Assembly (NCBI GenBank): GCA_016291895.1
Contig: JAEEZO010000019.1
Span: forward strand, 1-17,178
Source: Caryophanales bacterium
Lineage (GTDB): Bacteria; Bacillota_I; Bacilli_A; RF39; UBA660
DNA: 17,178 nucleotides
Reading direction: 5' to 3'
The notes beneath the pieces are model-generated. The model saw only the letters and a program-made list of their open reading frames with translations. It was not told the origin of the DNA and did not search any database. Position 1 is the first letter of the stretch; each line of letters starts with the position of its first letter. Both the position numbers and the translations under genes were made by a program. Below are positions 6,697 through 15,008 of the stretch, piece by piece.

Positions 6697-7203
6697 ATGA
6701 AAAAAAAGACGAAGCGCATTATTGTATCTATAACAGCAGCATTAATGATGTTTGTATATTATAACTATGATTATAAATATGTACCACAATATGAAATAGT
6801 AGGTACAAATTATAGTAGTAAAAAACCATATGCTAAGTATCGTTATGGAGATGTATATATTGTTAAAAGTGAAAAACAAATCAATAAGGATAGTAATAAC
6901 CCTTATGATGTTTTTATCATTGATCAAAGAAAAAGTGCTGATCCTAATATAAAAATAATAAGTTCTTGTGAAATTAATGATAAAGATGCAAGAAATGATA
7001 TTTTAGAAATATTAATGCAATATGAGAAAGATCATCCTAGTAAATGGGATCGTACTATTAAATCTTTAAGAATCGAGTGGTTTGTTCATAATTTATTACA
7101 TTTCTTTAATTATAAGACGGATCATACTACAGATGTTGATTTAAATAATAATGATGAAGAAAAGTTTAAAAATGATTTTTATGGAAAAATATTAAAAATA
7201 TAA
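6697..7203 (+). CDS. Membrane-anchored protein of unknown function
   Basis: The protein has 168 residues. I place the start at ATG 6697 (KKKTKR followed by one hydrophobic helix at about residues 7-24), because a longer frame would begin inside the previous gene and across its terminator. The outer part is tyrosine-, lysine- and aspartate-rich: KYVPQYEIVG, a beta-like YAKYRYGDVYIVKS, and DVFIIDQRKS, then a helix DARNDILEILMQYEKDH and an acidic stretch with DVDLNNNDEE. I recognise no domain. Only a poor ribosome binding site (ATAAGAG) is seen, and the promoter lies so close that a leaderless transcript is possible. A short lineage-specific exported protein is the safest description. Confidence 0.75.
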   Translation: MKKKTKRIIVSITAALMMFVYYNYDYKYVPQYEIVGTNYSSKKPYAKYRYGDVYIVKSEKQINKDSNNPYDVFIIDQRKSADPNIKIISSCEINDKDARNDILEILMQYEKDHPSKWDRTIKSLRIEWFVHNLLHFFNYKTDHTTDVDLNNNDEEKFKNDFYGKILKI

Positions 7204-7212
7204 TTATTATCC

Positions 7213-7242
7213 TTGAATAAAGTATCAATAGTATGGTATAAA
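7213..7242 (+). promoter_or_regulatory. Promoter for the 7262 gene
   Basis: TTGAAT (7213-7218), 18 bp spacing, then TATAAA (7237-7242) preceded by TGG, an extended -10. AGAGGTGA follows ahead of ATG 7262. Confidence 0.6.
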
Positions 7243-7261
7243 TAATCTAGAGGTGAATGAT

Positions 7262-7921
7262 ATGGAATTTTTCAGAAAAAATGGAAAGTTTGTTGAATTA
7301 GGTGGTTTTGGCGCAGCTTTTATCTTTATGTTTTTGCCCTTTTTAACAGCAAATGTATTAGGATATACAGCTTCGGCTAATTTAATGGAAAGTCCAACAA
7401 CAGCATGGGGTATTTTTTGCTTAATCTTTATTTTAGTTGGTATTGCATTAACAGTAATTAAATATTTTAAACCAGATTTATTAGATAAGTTAGGAAATGC
7501 TAAACAACCAGTAGCTGATTTTGGTGTTTTAGGTCTAGCAGGATTAATTCTATTATTTTTATTAATCGCTGGATTCTCAAACCTTGAACAATATGTTCAT
7601 TTAGGTGTTGGTTTCTATTTTATGGTTTTAGCTATTGGTGCTGTAATTGCATCATGTGTAATTCAAAAATTTGTATTAAAAGGTAACGGTGCTCCAGTTG
7701 CACCAGTTGCTCCAGTACAACCACAACCAGTTATGGGTGGTCAACCAATGCCACAACAACCAGTTATGAATCCGGTACCACAACAACCTGTACAACCAGT
7801 AGGTCAACCTGTTAATCCGGTTCCAGTACAACCACAACCAATGCCACAACAACCTGCTATTAACCCAGTACCACAACAACCAGTTAACAACGGACAACCT
7901 CCAATTAATCCACAACAATAA
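7262..7921 (+). CDS. Four-helix membrane protein with Pro/Gln-rich tail, unknown
   Basis: The protein has 219 residues. ATG 7262 follows AGAGGTGA; the in-frame GTG at 7253 belongs to the ribosome binding site. Residues 1-140 hold about four hydrophobic helices (FGAAFIFMFLPFL; WGIFCLIFILVGIALTVI; LGLAGLILLFLLIAG; VGFYFMVLAIGAVIASCVI). The tail from about residue 141 to the end is made of P, Q, V, N and M only, in units such as MPQQPV, NPVPQQPV and VQPQP, with no charged residue. Such tails act as flexible linkers or as docking sites for proline-binding or wall components, but nothing here says which. No family recognised. It is a single-gene unit between its own promoter and terminator. Confidence 0.82.
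   Translation: MEFFRKNGKFVELGGFGAAFIFMFLPFLTANVLGYTASANLMESPTTAWGIFCLIFILVGIALTVIKYFKPDLLDKLGNAKQPVADFGVLGLAGLILLFLLIAGFSNLEQYVHLGVGFYFMVLAIGAVIASCVIQKFVLKGNGAPVAPVAPVQPQPVMGGQPMPQQPVMNPVPQQPVQPVGQPVNPVPVQPQPMPQQPAINPVPQQPVNNGQPPINPQQ
7682..7918 (+). repeat. Degenerate CCACAACAACC-type repeat coding the Pro/Gln tail
   Basis: The DNA repeats CCACAACAACC and CCAGTA/CCAGTT units many times. At the protein level a segment with QPMPQQPVMNPVPQQP recurs later as QPMPQQPAINPVPQQP. The low complexity also keeps the opposite strand free of stops. Confidence 0.8.
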
Positions 7922-7942
7922 AAAGGCTTATGCCTTTTTTTT
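7921..7942 (+). terminator. Intrinsic terminator of the 7262 gene
   Basis: Stem AAAAGGC (7921-7927) pairs with GCCTTTT (7932-7938), a four-base loop lies between them and a T-run follows, starting at the last base of the stop codon. Confidence 0.88.
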
Positions 7943-7943
7943 A

Positions 7944-7972
7944 TTGATATGAAAAATCAATTTTGATAAAAT
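7944..7972 (+). promoter_or_regulatory. Promoter for the InlB-repeat / Ig-MBL operon
   Basis: TTGATA (7944-7949), 17 bp, then TAAAAT (7967-7972) preceded by TGA, an extended -10. It starts right after the upstream terminator. Confidence 0.65.
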
Positions 7973-8016
7973 TAAGGTAGATAAACAACTTAGATAATAT
8001 CAAGAAAGGAGTTAAT

Positions 8017-9387
8017 ATGGGAAAGAAAGAAAAAGAAGAAGAAATTGAACTTATTGATGATGAACCTACGGTTCCAAAAAAAGAAGAAAAAAGTGGTAAA
8101 AAATTAATAATTATTTTATTAATTGTGTTTTCTTTATTAATTATTGCACTATTGTTATATTTTTTATTTTTCAAGAAAGATGAGGAAAAGAAGCCAACCC
8201 CACCACCTACAACACCTAGTACACCAGTTAAAGAAGAAGTTACAATAACTTTTGATACTGATGGTGGAGAGAAAATTGATAGTGTTAAAATTGAAAAAGG
8301 TAAGACATCTAAGTTACCAGAACCAACTAAAGAAAATTATGATTTTAAAGGATGGTATCTTGAAGATACTTTAGTTAATGAAAATACGGTTTTTGATAAA
8401 GATGTAACCTTAAAAGCTAAATGGGAAGAAAAACCAAAAGAGGTTAAGTATTATAATGTAACTTTTGATTCTAAAGGTGGAAGTACTGTTAAAAGCATTA
8501 AAGTTGAATGTGAAAAAGAATTAAAACTTCCTAAAGCACCAACAAGAAGTGGTTATAATTTTGTAAGTTGGGCTGATAAAAATGGTAAAGTTATTTTAGA
8601 TGGAGCTTTATTATCATGTGAAGATGTAACTTTATATGCCAATTGGGAAAAGGTTCCTGAAGAAAAGAAATATTATACAATAACATTTGATTCAAAAGGT
8701 GGAAGTAGTGTTAGTAGTATAAAAGTTGAGTGTGGAAAACAATTGAGTTTTCCAAAACCACCAACAAGAGAAGGTTATGAATTTGTATCATGGTATGATA
8801 AACATGGTAAAACAATCTTTGATAAAGCTTTATTATCATGTGAAGATGTAACCCTTTATGCTGATTGGAAAGAAGTAGAAAAACCTAAAAAGTATACTTG
8901 TCCAGATGGTTATGATCTTAAAGATACTACAAGATGTGTTAAATTAGTTGATTCCGAAAAATATTGTGAAAATGATTGGAAATTAGTAAATGGTGAATGT
9001 ATTAATCCAAGTTCTCCAAATACTAAAGGAACAAGAACTTGTCCTTCTAAAACATATGGTGGATGGACGGGAACAGGTACATATTATGAAGCAGGAAGAG
9101 GCTACTGTGGATATGAAGAATTAACTTCATATATTGGACAAAACGATAATTGTAAGAATAATGGTGGTTCACTAGCTCCTAATAATCATTGTTATAAACA
9201 TATCGAAATAGATTATAAAGTAGAGTGTGCTAATAATGAAAAAATGTTTGCTGCTCAAGTAATTGCGCCAGGAAACGGCGGTGGTTGCTATCAAGTAACA
9301 TCAGCAAAGAAAAAATGTCCAGATGGATATACAAATGCTAGCGTATATGGGGAATGCGCTAAAATAGTTGATGCAACATTAGAATAA
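8017..9387 (+). CDS. Membrane-anchored InlB B-repeat protein with Cys-rich C-terminus
   Basis: The protein has 456 residues; AAGGAG precedes ATG 8017. Order: charged cytoplasmic head (1-27), one helix (about 28-52), Pro/Thr linker (TPPPTTPSTP), then three InlB B-repeats (Listeria-Bacteroides repeat) at about 73-137, 142-212 and 217-287. Each runs from a VTFD-x-K/D-GG start through a P-x-P-T and GY-x-F-x-x-W core to DVTLYANW-like ends. Repeats 2 and 3 each carry two cysteines (VEC and LSCEDV); repeat 1 has none. The final 165 residues hold 12 more cysteines, with CPDGY starting two similar modules. B-repeats are surface stalks or binding domains in Gram-positive adhesins. No LPXTG signal is present: the anchor is the N-terminal helix. 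Adhesion or wall binding is inferred. It is co-transcribed with the next gene, whose start is 26 bp after this stop. Confidence 0.88.
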   Translation: MGKKEKEEEIELIDDEPTVPKKEEKSGKKLIIILLIVFSLLIIALLLYFLFFKKDEEKKPTPPPTTPSTPVKEEVTITFDTDGGEKIDSVKIEKGKTSKLPEPTKENYDFKGWYLEDTLVNENTVFDKDVTLKAKWEEKPKEVKYYNVTFDSKGGSTVKSIKVECEKELKLPKAPTRSGYNFVSWADKNGKVILDGALLSCEDVTLYANWEKVPEEKKYYTITFDSKGGSSVSSIKVECGKQLSFPKPPTREGYEFVSWYDKHGKTIFDKALLSCEDVTLYADWKEVEKPKKYTCPDGYDLKDTTRCVKLVDSEKYCENDWKLVNGECINPSSPNTKGTRTCPSKTYGGWTGTGTYYEAGRGYCGYEELTSYIGQNDNCKNNGGSLAPNNHCYKHIEIDYKVECANNEKMFAAQVIAPGNGGGCYQVTSAKKKCPDGYTNASVYGECAKIVDATLE

Positions 9388-9412
9388 AAAGAATAATAAA
9401 GTGGAGGTGCAT

Positions 9413-11299
9413 ATGAATAAAAAAACAATTAATTATGTTATATACATAACAATTGGATTAATTGTAATCTTTGCATCTCTTTTATTATTTAGTATTATAA
9501 AAGAAAAAAAAGTTGAAGAATTAATACTTAATACACCAATTGTTAATATTGAAACTCAAGAAAGTAAAAAAATTGATGCTTATGTAAAAAATAATGAAGA
9601 AGCTATTCTTGATTATAAAACGAATGCACGTGATGTAATTAGTGTTGATAAAGATGGTAATGTTCTTGGTTTAAAAGAAGGAAATGCTATCGTAAGAATT
9701 AGTTATACAACAAAAGATAATAAAGAATTATTTAAAGAATGTAATGTTGTTGTTAAAGATAAAATTCCTCTTCAAAGTATTTCCTTAACCAAAGGTGATT
9801 TATTAATAAGTAAAGGTAGTGTATATCAATTAGAACCAATCATTGAACCTCCTGAATTTAATAAAAGATTAACATATGAATCTTTAAATGAAGATATTGT
9901 ATCAGTATCTGATAAAGGTATTGTTACGGCTAATAATGTTGGTAATACAAGTGTTAATATTTCATATAATGATAAAAGTACAAGTATTAAAGTTTATGTT
10001 ATAGATGAAAGTATTAATCCTCATATTACTATTATGCCAACAAGTATAAAAGTATCAAATAAAATGTCTTTAATTGTTGATGAAGAAAAGAAGATAAATT
10101 ATACTTTAGAACCAGCTGACGCTGATCGTGAAAACATTATAATGTCGATTAAAGATAATAATATTATTAAAATAGAAAATGATATTGTTAAAGCTTTAAG
10201 TATTGGTCAAACAACAATTAACTTAAAAACATATAACGACATTAATACGAATATTGATGTAATAGTTAACCCGAAAGTTAATGATTTAAAAATAACTTCG
10301 AAAGAAGAATTAAAATTAAATGTCGGTAGTACAAGTATTATTACTTATGAATTAGATCCTAAAGACGTAGTAGGGGCTAAAGTATCATTTGAAAGTAGCA
10401 ATCCTAATGTGGCGTCTATAAATGATGATGGTACAATTACAGGTCTATCTATTGGGGAAGCTACAATAACTATAAAATGTTCTTCAATTACTAAAACAGT
10501 AAAAGTTAATGTGGGTAATAATTATTATCAAAAGATTCATTTTATTAAACAAACAATTTCTAATAAATCTCAAGATTCAGAAGCAGGAGATGCTATTCTT
10601 CTTGAATCAAATGGTCATTTTGCAATGATTGATACGGGTTATAAAGAAAAAGTAGATAATGAATTTGTATATAATTATTTACAAAAGAAAAACGTTAAAA
10701 AGTTAGATTTTATTTTGATAACTCATGCTCATAATGATCATTATGGTGGTGCAAGTTATCTAATGAGTCGTATAAAAACGGATCGCTTATATATAAAATC
10801 TGATAATGAACTCGCATGGGTATTAGATATGGCAATTAGTAAAAAGGTTCCTGTTACATATATTGAAAAATCATTTAAAGATGGACAAGGTTTTACTTTT
10901 GATGATATGAATATTAAATTATATAATACCCAAGAGAATGGACGTAACAAAAATCTTACATCAGTCTTAGAGTTAATTGAAGTAAATGGATATAAAGTAT
11001 TTCTAACAGGAGACTTACCAAGAGATGGTATTGATTATATGAATAAAGTATCTAAGATAATAGGTAAGGTTAATGTTCTTAAAATGCCACATCATGGTTA
11101 TTTTGAATGTGCAATGTCAATAACAAGCGCTAAAACTTTAAATCCTGATTATGTTATAGTAACTAATAAATTTACTAAAGGAAGAACGGGCTGTTATGCT
11201 AACTTCTCTAGTAAAATACCAATTTATTATAATAAAGATTCAACAAAGAGTGCGATTGTTGTTGATCTATCAAGTGATAAAATAAGAATTAGTAAATAA
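9413..11299 (+). CDS. Membrane-anchored bacterial Ig-like (BIG2) protein with ComEC-type metallo-beta-lactamase domain
   Basis: The protein has 628 residues; GGAGGTG precedes ATG 9413, which is preferred to GTG 9401. A single helix (about 9-31) anchors it. Four Ig-like repeats of the BIG2 type follow to about residue 367, with cores such as ISVDKDGNVLGLKEGNAIV, VSVSDKGIVTANNVGNTSV and VASINDDGTITGLSIGEATI. The last 255 residues are a metallo-beta-lactamase fold like the ComEC/Rec2 C-terminal domain: IDTG, THAHNDHYGG with metal ligands H438, H440, D442 and H443, TGDL with Asp534, and MPHHG with His560-561. All main metal ligands are kept, so an active hydrolase outside the membrane is likely. 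The substrate is unknown: ComEC-type domains act on DNA, others on phosphoesters. It is the second gene of a two-gene unit and ends in a terminator. Confidence 0.88.
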   Translation: MNKKTINYVIYITIGLIVIFASLLLFSIIKEKKVEELILNTPIVNIETQESKKIDAYVKNNEEAILDYKTNARDVISVDKDGNVLGLKEGNAIVRISYTTKDNKELFKECNVVVKDKIPLQSISLTKGDLLISKGSVYQLEPIIEPPEFNKRLTYESLNEDIVSVSDKGIVTANNVGNTSVNISYNDKSTSIKVYVIDESINPHITIMPTSIKVSNKMSLIVDEEKKINYTLEPADADRENIIMSIKDNNIIKIENDIVKALSIGQTTINLKTYNDINTNIDVIVNPKVNDLKITSKEELKLNVGSTSIITYELDPKDVVGAKVSFESSNPNVASINDDGTITGLSIGEATITIKCSSITKTVKVNVGNNYYQKIHFIKQTISNKSQDSEAGDAILLESNGHFAMIDTGYKEKVDNEFVYNYLQKKNVKKLDFILITHAHNDHYGGASYLMSRIKTDRLYIKSDNELAWVLDMAISKKVPVTYIEKSFKDGQGFTFDDMNIKLYNTQENGRNKNLTSVLELIEVNGYKVFLTGDLPRDGIDYMNKVSKIIGKVNVLKMPHHGYFECAMSITSAKTLNPDYVIVTNKFTKGRTGCYANFSSKIPIYYNKDSTKSAIVVDLSSDKIRISK

Positions 11300-11325
11300 A
11301 GATATAGAGTTTCTATATCTTTTTT
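11298..11325 (+). terminator. Intrinsic terminator of the InlB-repeat / Ig-MBL operon
   Basis: A 10-bp stem (11298-11307 with 11313-11322), a five-base loop and a T-run begin at the stop codon. Confidence 0.88.
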
Positions 11326-11326
11326 A

Positions 11327-11335
11327 TGATATAAT
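11327..11335 (+). promoter_or_regulatory. Extended -10 promoter of the O-acyltransferase gene
   Basis: TGATATAAT directly follows the terminator T-run. AGGAG lies between it and ATG 11354. No clear -35 box is seen. Confidence 0.6.
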
Positions 11336-11353
11336 TTTATTATAGGAGCTAAA

Positions 11354-13552
11354 ATGAGAAGTGTTAAATCAAAGTATTATTATGAACTCGATTTAATTAG
11401 ATTGATAGCTTGTATTGCTATCTTTTTGTATCATTTAAATATTTTAAAAGGTGGATATTTAGCAGTATGTGTATTTTTAACTTTGAGTGGTTATTTATCT
11501 TGCAAATCATTATTAAATAAGGATAAATTATCTTTTAAAGATTATTATCTAAATCGAATAAAGAAACTATATATACCATTACTTGTTGTTACCTTTATTA
11601 GTATTTTTGTTATTACTTTATTTAAAAATATTATCTGGTTTAATTTAAAGCCAGAAACGACATCTGTCATCTTGGGATACAATAATTTTTGGCAAATAAA
11701 TGTTAATTTAGATTATTTTGCTAAACACATTGATTCACCATTTATGCATTTATGGTATATGGGTATTCTTTTACAATTTGATCTAGTATTTCCTTTTATT
11801 TATTTGTTTTTAAAAAAGATAGGAGATAAAATTCATAAATCTATTTCCATAATTATTCCTTTTGTTTTATCAATTATAAGTTTTATTTTCTTTTATAAGA
11901 TTTCTAAAACTAATATAATGAATGCATATTATAATACTTTTACAAGAGTATATTCACTCCTTTTAGGAGTAGGTTTAGCATTTATAAATCATTATTATAA
12001 AAACTATGTTATTAATAAAAAAATAATTAGTAAAATTATCTTTTCAATTTATATAACAATTTTAATATTATCTTTTATCTTTATAAATGTTAATTCTAAA
12101 TATTTTATTATTAGTATGATTTTATCTTCAATTATTACTTTAAGATTAATTGATTATGGAACCTTATTTAATAAATCTAAATTAAATATTGTTGATAAAA
12201 TAGTTAAATATTTAGCAAGTATTAGTTATGAAATATATTTAGTTCAATATCCAGTTATATTTATATTTCAAAATATCAATATGAAATATTATTTTAAAGT
12301 TCCTATAATAATTTTAATTACAATAATTATTTCGATAATAATTAATTATTCTTTATCAATCAAAAAAGATGAATTTAAAAAGAAATATTTAAAGATTATT
12401 TTATTAATCATTACAATGTTATTATCATTAATAGGTTTATATAAATATATAACTTCTAAAGATTATTCAAAAGATATTAAAGATTTAGAGAATGAATTAT
12501 CTAATAATGAGAAAATAATGGAAGAAAGACAAAAAGAAGTTATGCGAAGAAAAGATTCCGAAGAAGAAAATTGGAATAATGTTTTAGAAGATTTAGAAAA
12601 AGCTGAAAAAGAGTTAGATAGTTATGTTAAAAATTTAAAAATAGTAGGTATTGGCGATTCCGTTATGTTAAATGCAATTAATGAACTATATAAAGTATTT
12701 CCTAAAGGATATTTTGATGCTGAAGTAAATAGAACTGAATATGAATTAAATGGATTATTAAAAAAGTTTAAAAACAACAAGATTTTAGGTGATATCATTG
12801 TTATAAATTTAGGTACTAATGGTGAATGTCCTCAAAGTTGTAAAAATGAGTTTATGAAAACAATAGGTAATCGACAAGTTTTTTGGGTTAATGCAACACA
12901 TCCTGATTTTGCAAGTTTTAATCCACATATAAAAGCTTTTGCTGAAAAGTATGATAATGTTCATCTCCTTGATTGGGTATCAGCTTGTAAAGGTCATACT
13001 AAAGAATATTTAGTACATGATGGTACGCATCTAACAGGTGCAGGAAGAAAAGCTTACGCTAAGTTTGTTTATGATAGTATTTATAATTATTATTTAAACG
13101 AATTGAATAAGAAAAAAGAAGAAAAAGTATTAGAACATGAAAAAGAAGAAAAAGAAAAAATAATGTTTATTGGTAATGATTTATTATTATCAACTTCTAA
13201 ATATTTAAAAGATGAATTCTCTAATTCTATTTTCGTTATAAATAAAGATTATGATTATAAAACATTACTTCTAGATTTAAATACGAAAAAAGATAATAAA
13301 GAATTATCTTATAATATCGTATTTGTATTTGATAAAAAAGTTGATATAAATTATCAAGAATTATCTTCATTATTAAAAGATTATAAATTATACTTTGTTA
13401 TTTTAGATAATAATGATAAGAGTAATAATTATAATTATATTGATTTTTCTAATTACTATAATGATTATGTAATGGTTGATAAAATTCATCTAAAAGATGA
13501 AGGTAATAAGAAACTTAGTGAATTAATAATAGATGAATTAAAGAATAAATAA
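11354..13552 (+). CDS. OatA-like surface O-acyltransferase with tandem SGNH domains (second degenerate)
   Basis: The protein has 732 residues. Residues 1 to about 370 form an acyltransferase-3 membrane domain of about ten helices, with the R-x10-H motif (R16, H27), LSGYL and FMHLWYMGILLQF. A charged coiled linker (about 373-427) follows. Then comes an SGNH esterase-like domain with GIGDSV (Ser436), INLGTNG and DGTHL (D556, H559): a complete catalytic set. This layout is that of OatA-type enzymes, which pass acetyl groups to peptidoglycan or other surface glycans. After a second lysine/glutamate linker, residues 604-732 look like another SGNH fold: MFIGNDLLL where GDSV is expected (D609 in place of Ser) and DKIHL (D709, H712), but the GTN block is replaced by FDKK. 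It therefore seems catalytically dead. It is transcribed alone. Confidence 0.88.
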   Translation: MRSVKSKYYYELDLIRLIACIAIFLYHLNILKGGYLAVCVFLTLSGYLSCKSLLNKDKLSFKDYYLNRIKKLYIPLLVVTFISIFVITLFKNIIWFNLKPETTSVILGYNNFWQINVNLDYFAKHIDSPFMHLWYMGILLQFDLVFPFIYLFLKKIGDKIHKSISIIIPFVLSIISFIFFYKISKTNIMNAYYNTFTRVYSLLLGVGLAFINHYYKNYVINKKIISKIIFSIYITILILSFIFINVNSKYFIISMILSSIITLRLIDYGTLFNKSKLNIVDKIVKYLASISYEIYLVQYPVIFIFQNINMKYYFKVPIIILITIIISIIINYSLSIKKDEFKKKYLKIILLIITMLLSLIGLYKYITSKDYSKDIKDLENELSNNEKIMEERQKEVMRRKDSEEENWNNVLEDLEKAEKELDSYVKNLKIVGIGDSVMLNAINELYKVFPKGYFDAEVNRTEYELNGLLKKFKNNKILGDIIVINLGTNGECPQSCKNEFMKTIGNRQVFWVNATHPDFASFNPHIKAFAEKYDNVHLLDWVSACKGHTKEYLVHDGTHLTGAGRKAYAKFVYDSIYNYYLNELNKKKEEKVLEHEKEEKEKIMFIGNDLLLSTSKYLKDEFSNSIFVINKDYDYKTLLLDLNTKKDNKELSYNIVFVFDKKVDINYQELSSLLKDYKLYFVILDNNDKSNNYNYIDFSNYYNDYVMVDKIHLKDEGNKKLSELIIDELKNK

Positions 13553-13566
13553 TTGTCAAATAAATA

Positions 13567-13597
13567 AAAAAAGAATCGATTATATCGATTTCTTTTT
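13567..13597 (+). terminator. Intrinsic terminator after the O-acyltransferase gene
   Basis: ATCGAT (13575-13580) pairs with ATCGAT (13584-13589) with a three-base loop. The stem is extended by A-rich and T-rich flanks with one bulge, then T-run to 13597. Confidence 0.75.
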
Positions 13598-13604
13598 AAT
13601 TATA

Positions 13605-13613
13605 TGGTAAATT
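13605..13613 (+). promoter_or_regulatory. Possible extended -10 promoter of the mutase gene
   Basis: TGGTAAATT fits a weak extended -10 element just after the terminator. AGGAGAGG follows ahead of ATG 13633. No -35 box is seen. Confidence 0.45.
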
Positions 13614-13632
13614 TATAGTAGGAGAGGTATGG

Positions 13633-14994
13633 ATGAATTTTAATAAAAATATATTTAGAGAATATGATATTCGAGGAGTTTATGGTGAAGAGTTAACTGA
13701 TGAACTAGCTTATCATATTGGAAGAGCTTTTGGTACTAAACTTATAAGACAAAATATATTAAGTACCGTAGTAGCTTATGATAATCGACTATCAAGTGTA
13801 AATTTAGAGAGTAATCTAGTACGAGGATTAGTTGATACCGGTGTTATTGTTAAAAGAATAGGACTTGCTACAACGCCAATGTGTTATTTTGCAGCTAACT
13901 TTTTAGGATGTAATTCTAGTATGATGATAACCGCTAGTCATAATCCTAAAGAATATAATGGTTTTAAATTTTCTTATAATGGAATTCATAATGCATATGG
14001 TCCTTCCGTTATGGAAATTCATGACATCATTGAAAAACAAGATTATGAAAATGGTGTAGGTAAAATCGAAAATATTGATATTCGAGAAGATTATATTAAT
14101 TTAGTAATTGGTAAACTTAATTTCGGTAGACGTATTAAAGCTATTTATGATTGTGGTAATGGTACAGGTAGTGTCATTGCAGGTGATATCTTTAAAAGGT
14201 TAGAAGATAAAATTGATTCGATTCCGTTATTCGATATTTCTGATGGTAATTTTCCTAATCATCATCCCGATCCATGTATTGAAGAAAACTTGGAAGTATT
14301 AAAACAAAAAGTTATTGAAAATCATGCTGATGTTGGTGTTGGTTATGATGGAGATGCAGATAGAGTTGGTTTTGTTGATGAAAAAGGAACCTTTATTGAA
14401 ATCGATAAATTCTTAGCTGTAATGTGGGATTATCTATATGATAAAGTTGATAAAAAAGAATGTTTATATGATGTTAAATGTTCTAAAACTCTTGAAGATG
14501 AGTTAAATAAATTAGGTGTTAAAGGGATTGAATATCGAACAGGTAATTCTTATACAAGAGCAGCTTCAGCTAGTGGTGATTATCCCCTTTCTGGAGAACT
14601 TTCTGGACATGTATATTTTAGAGATAGATGGCCTGGATATGATGATGGAATATACGTTGGTATGAGACTTATTGAGATGATAAGTAATAGTGATAAACCA
14701 TTAAGTAGTTACTTAGAAAATCTTGAAAAGTATTATTCAACTCCAGAAATAAAAGTTAAAGTAACTGATGAAACAAAATTTGAAATAGTTAATAAGATGA
14801 AAGAATATTGTGAAAGTAAAAATTATAATTTCATAACTATTGATGGGGTTAAAGTAAAATTTGATGATGGCTTTGCTCTTGTTAGAGCTTCTAATACAGG
14901 TCCTAATATTACAATGAGATTTGAAGCTAAAACAAAGGAAAAGTTAAATATCTATCAAAACGAATTTGAAACAGAATTAAAAAAATATTTATAG
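13633..14994 (+). CDS. Phosphomannomutase / phosphoglucomutase (alpha-D-phosphohexomutase)
   Basis: The protein has 453 residues, the usual length for bacterial PMM/PGM. It carries all four active-site regions in order: FREYDIRGVYG at the N-terminus, TASHNPKEYNGFK with the phosphoserine Ser102, GYDGDADRVGF with metal ligands D239, D241 and D243, GELSGHVYF with the sugar loop E322-S324-H326, and RASNTGPNITMRFEA for phosphate binding. The enzyme swaps phosphate between the 1- and 6-positions of glucose or mannose, through a 1,6-bisphosphate, to feed nucleotide-sugar and surface polysaccharide synthesis. The sugar loop GELSGH is closer to AlgC/ManB-type enzymes than to GlmM, but substrate choice cannot be settled from sequence. 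AGGAGAGG precedes ATG 13633. The SipW-type gene starts 14 bp after its stop, so the two probably share a transcript. Confidence 0.93.
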   Translation: MNFNKNIFREYDIRGVYGEELTDELAYHIGRAFGTKLIRQNILSTVVAYDNRLSSVNLESNLVRGLVDTGVIVKRIGLATTPMCYFAANFLGCNSSMMITASHNPKEYNGFKFSYNGIHNAYGPSVMEIHDIIEKQDYENGVGKIENIDIREDYINLVIGKLNFGRRIKAIYDCGNGTGSVIAGDIFKRLEDKIDSIPLFDISDGNFPNHHPDPCIEENLEVLKQKVIENHADVGVGYDGDADRVGFVDEKGTFIEIDKFLAVMWDYLYDKVDKKECLYDVKCSKTLEDELNKLGVKGIEYRTGNSYTRAASASGDYPLSGELSGHVYFRDRWPGYDDGIYVGMRLIEMISNSDKPLSSYLENLEKYYSTPEIKVKVTDETKFEIVNKMKEYCESKNYNFITIDGVKVKFDDGFALVRASNTGPNITMRFEAKTKEKLNIYQNEFETELKKYL

Positions 14995-15008
14995 AAAGGA
15001 GAGATTTT

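Noticed and set aside
7676..7918. Minus-strand frame rich in Trp and Leu
   Set aside because: It is the shadow of the CCACAACAACC repeat coding the Pro/Gln tail; no ribosome binding site and abnormal composition.
7941..8174. Minus-strand frame rich in Ser and Phe opposite the InlB-repeat gene start
   Set aside because: Lies over a promoter and the charged head of a well-supported plus-strand gene; no ribosome binding site.
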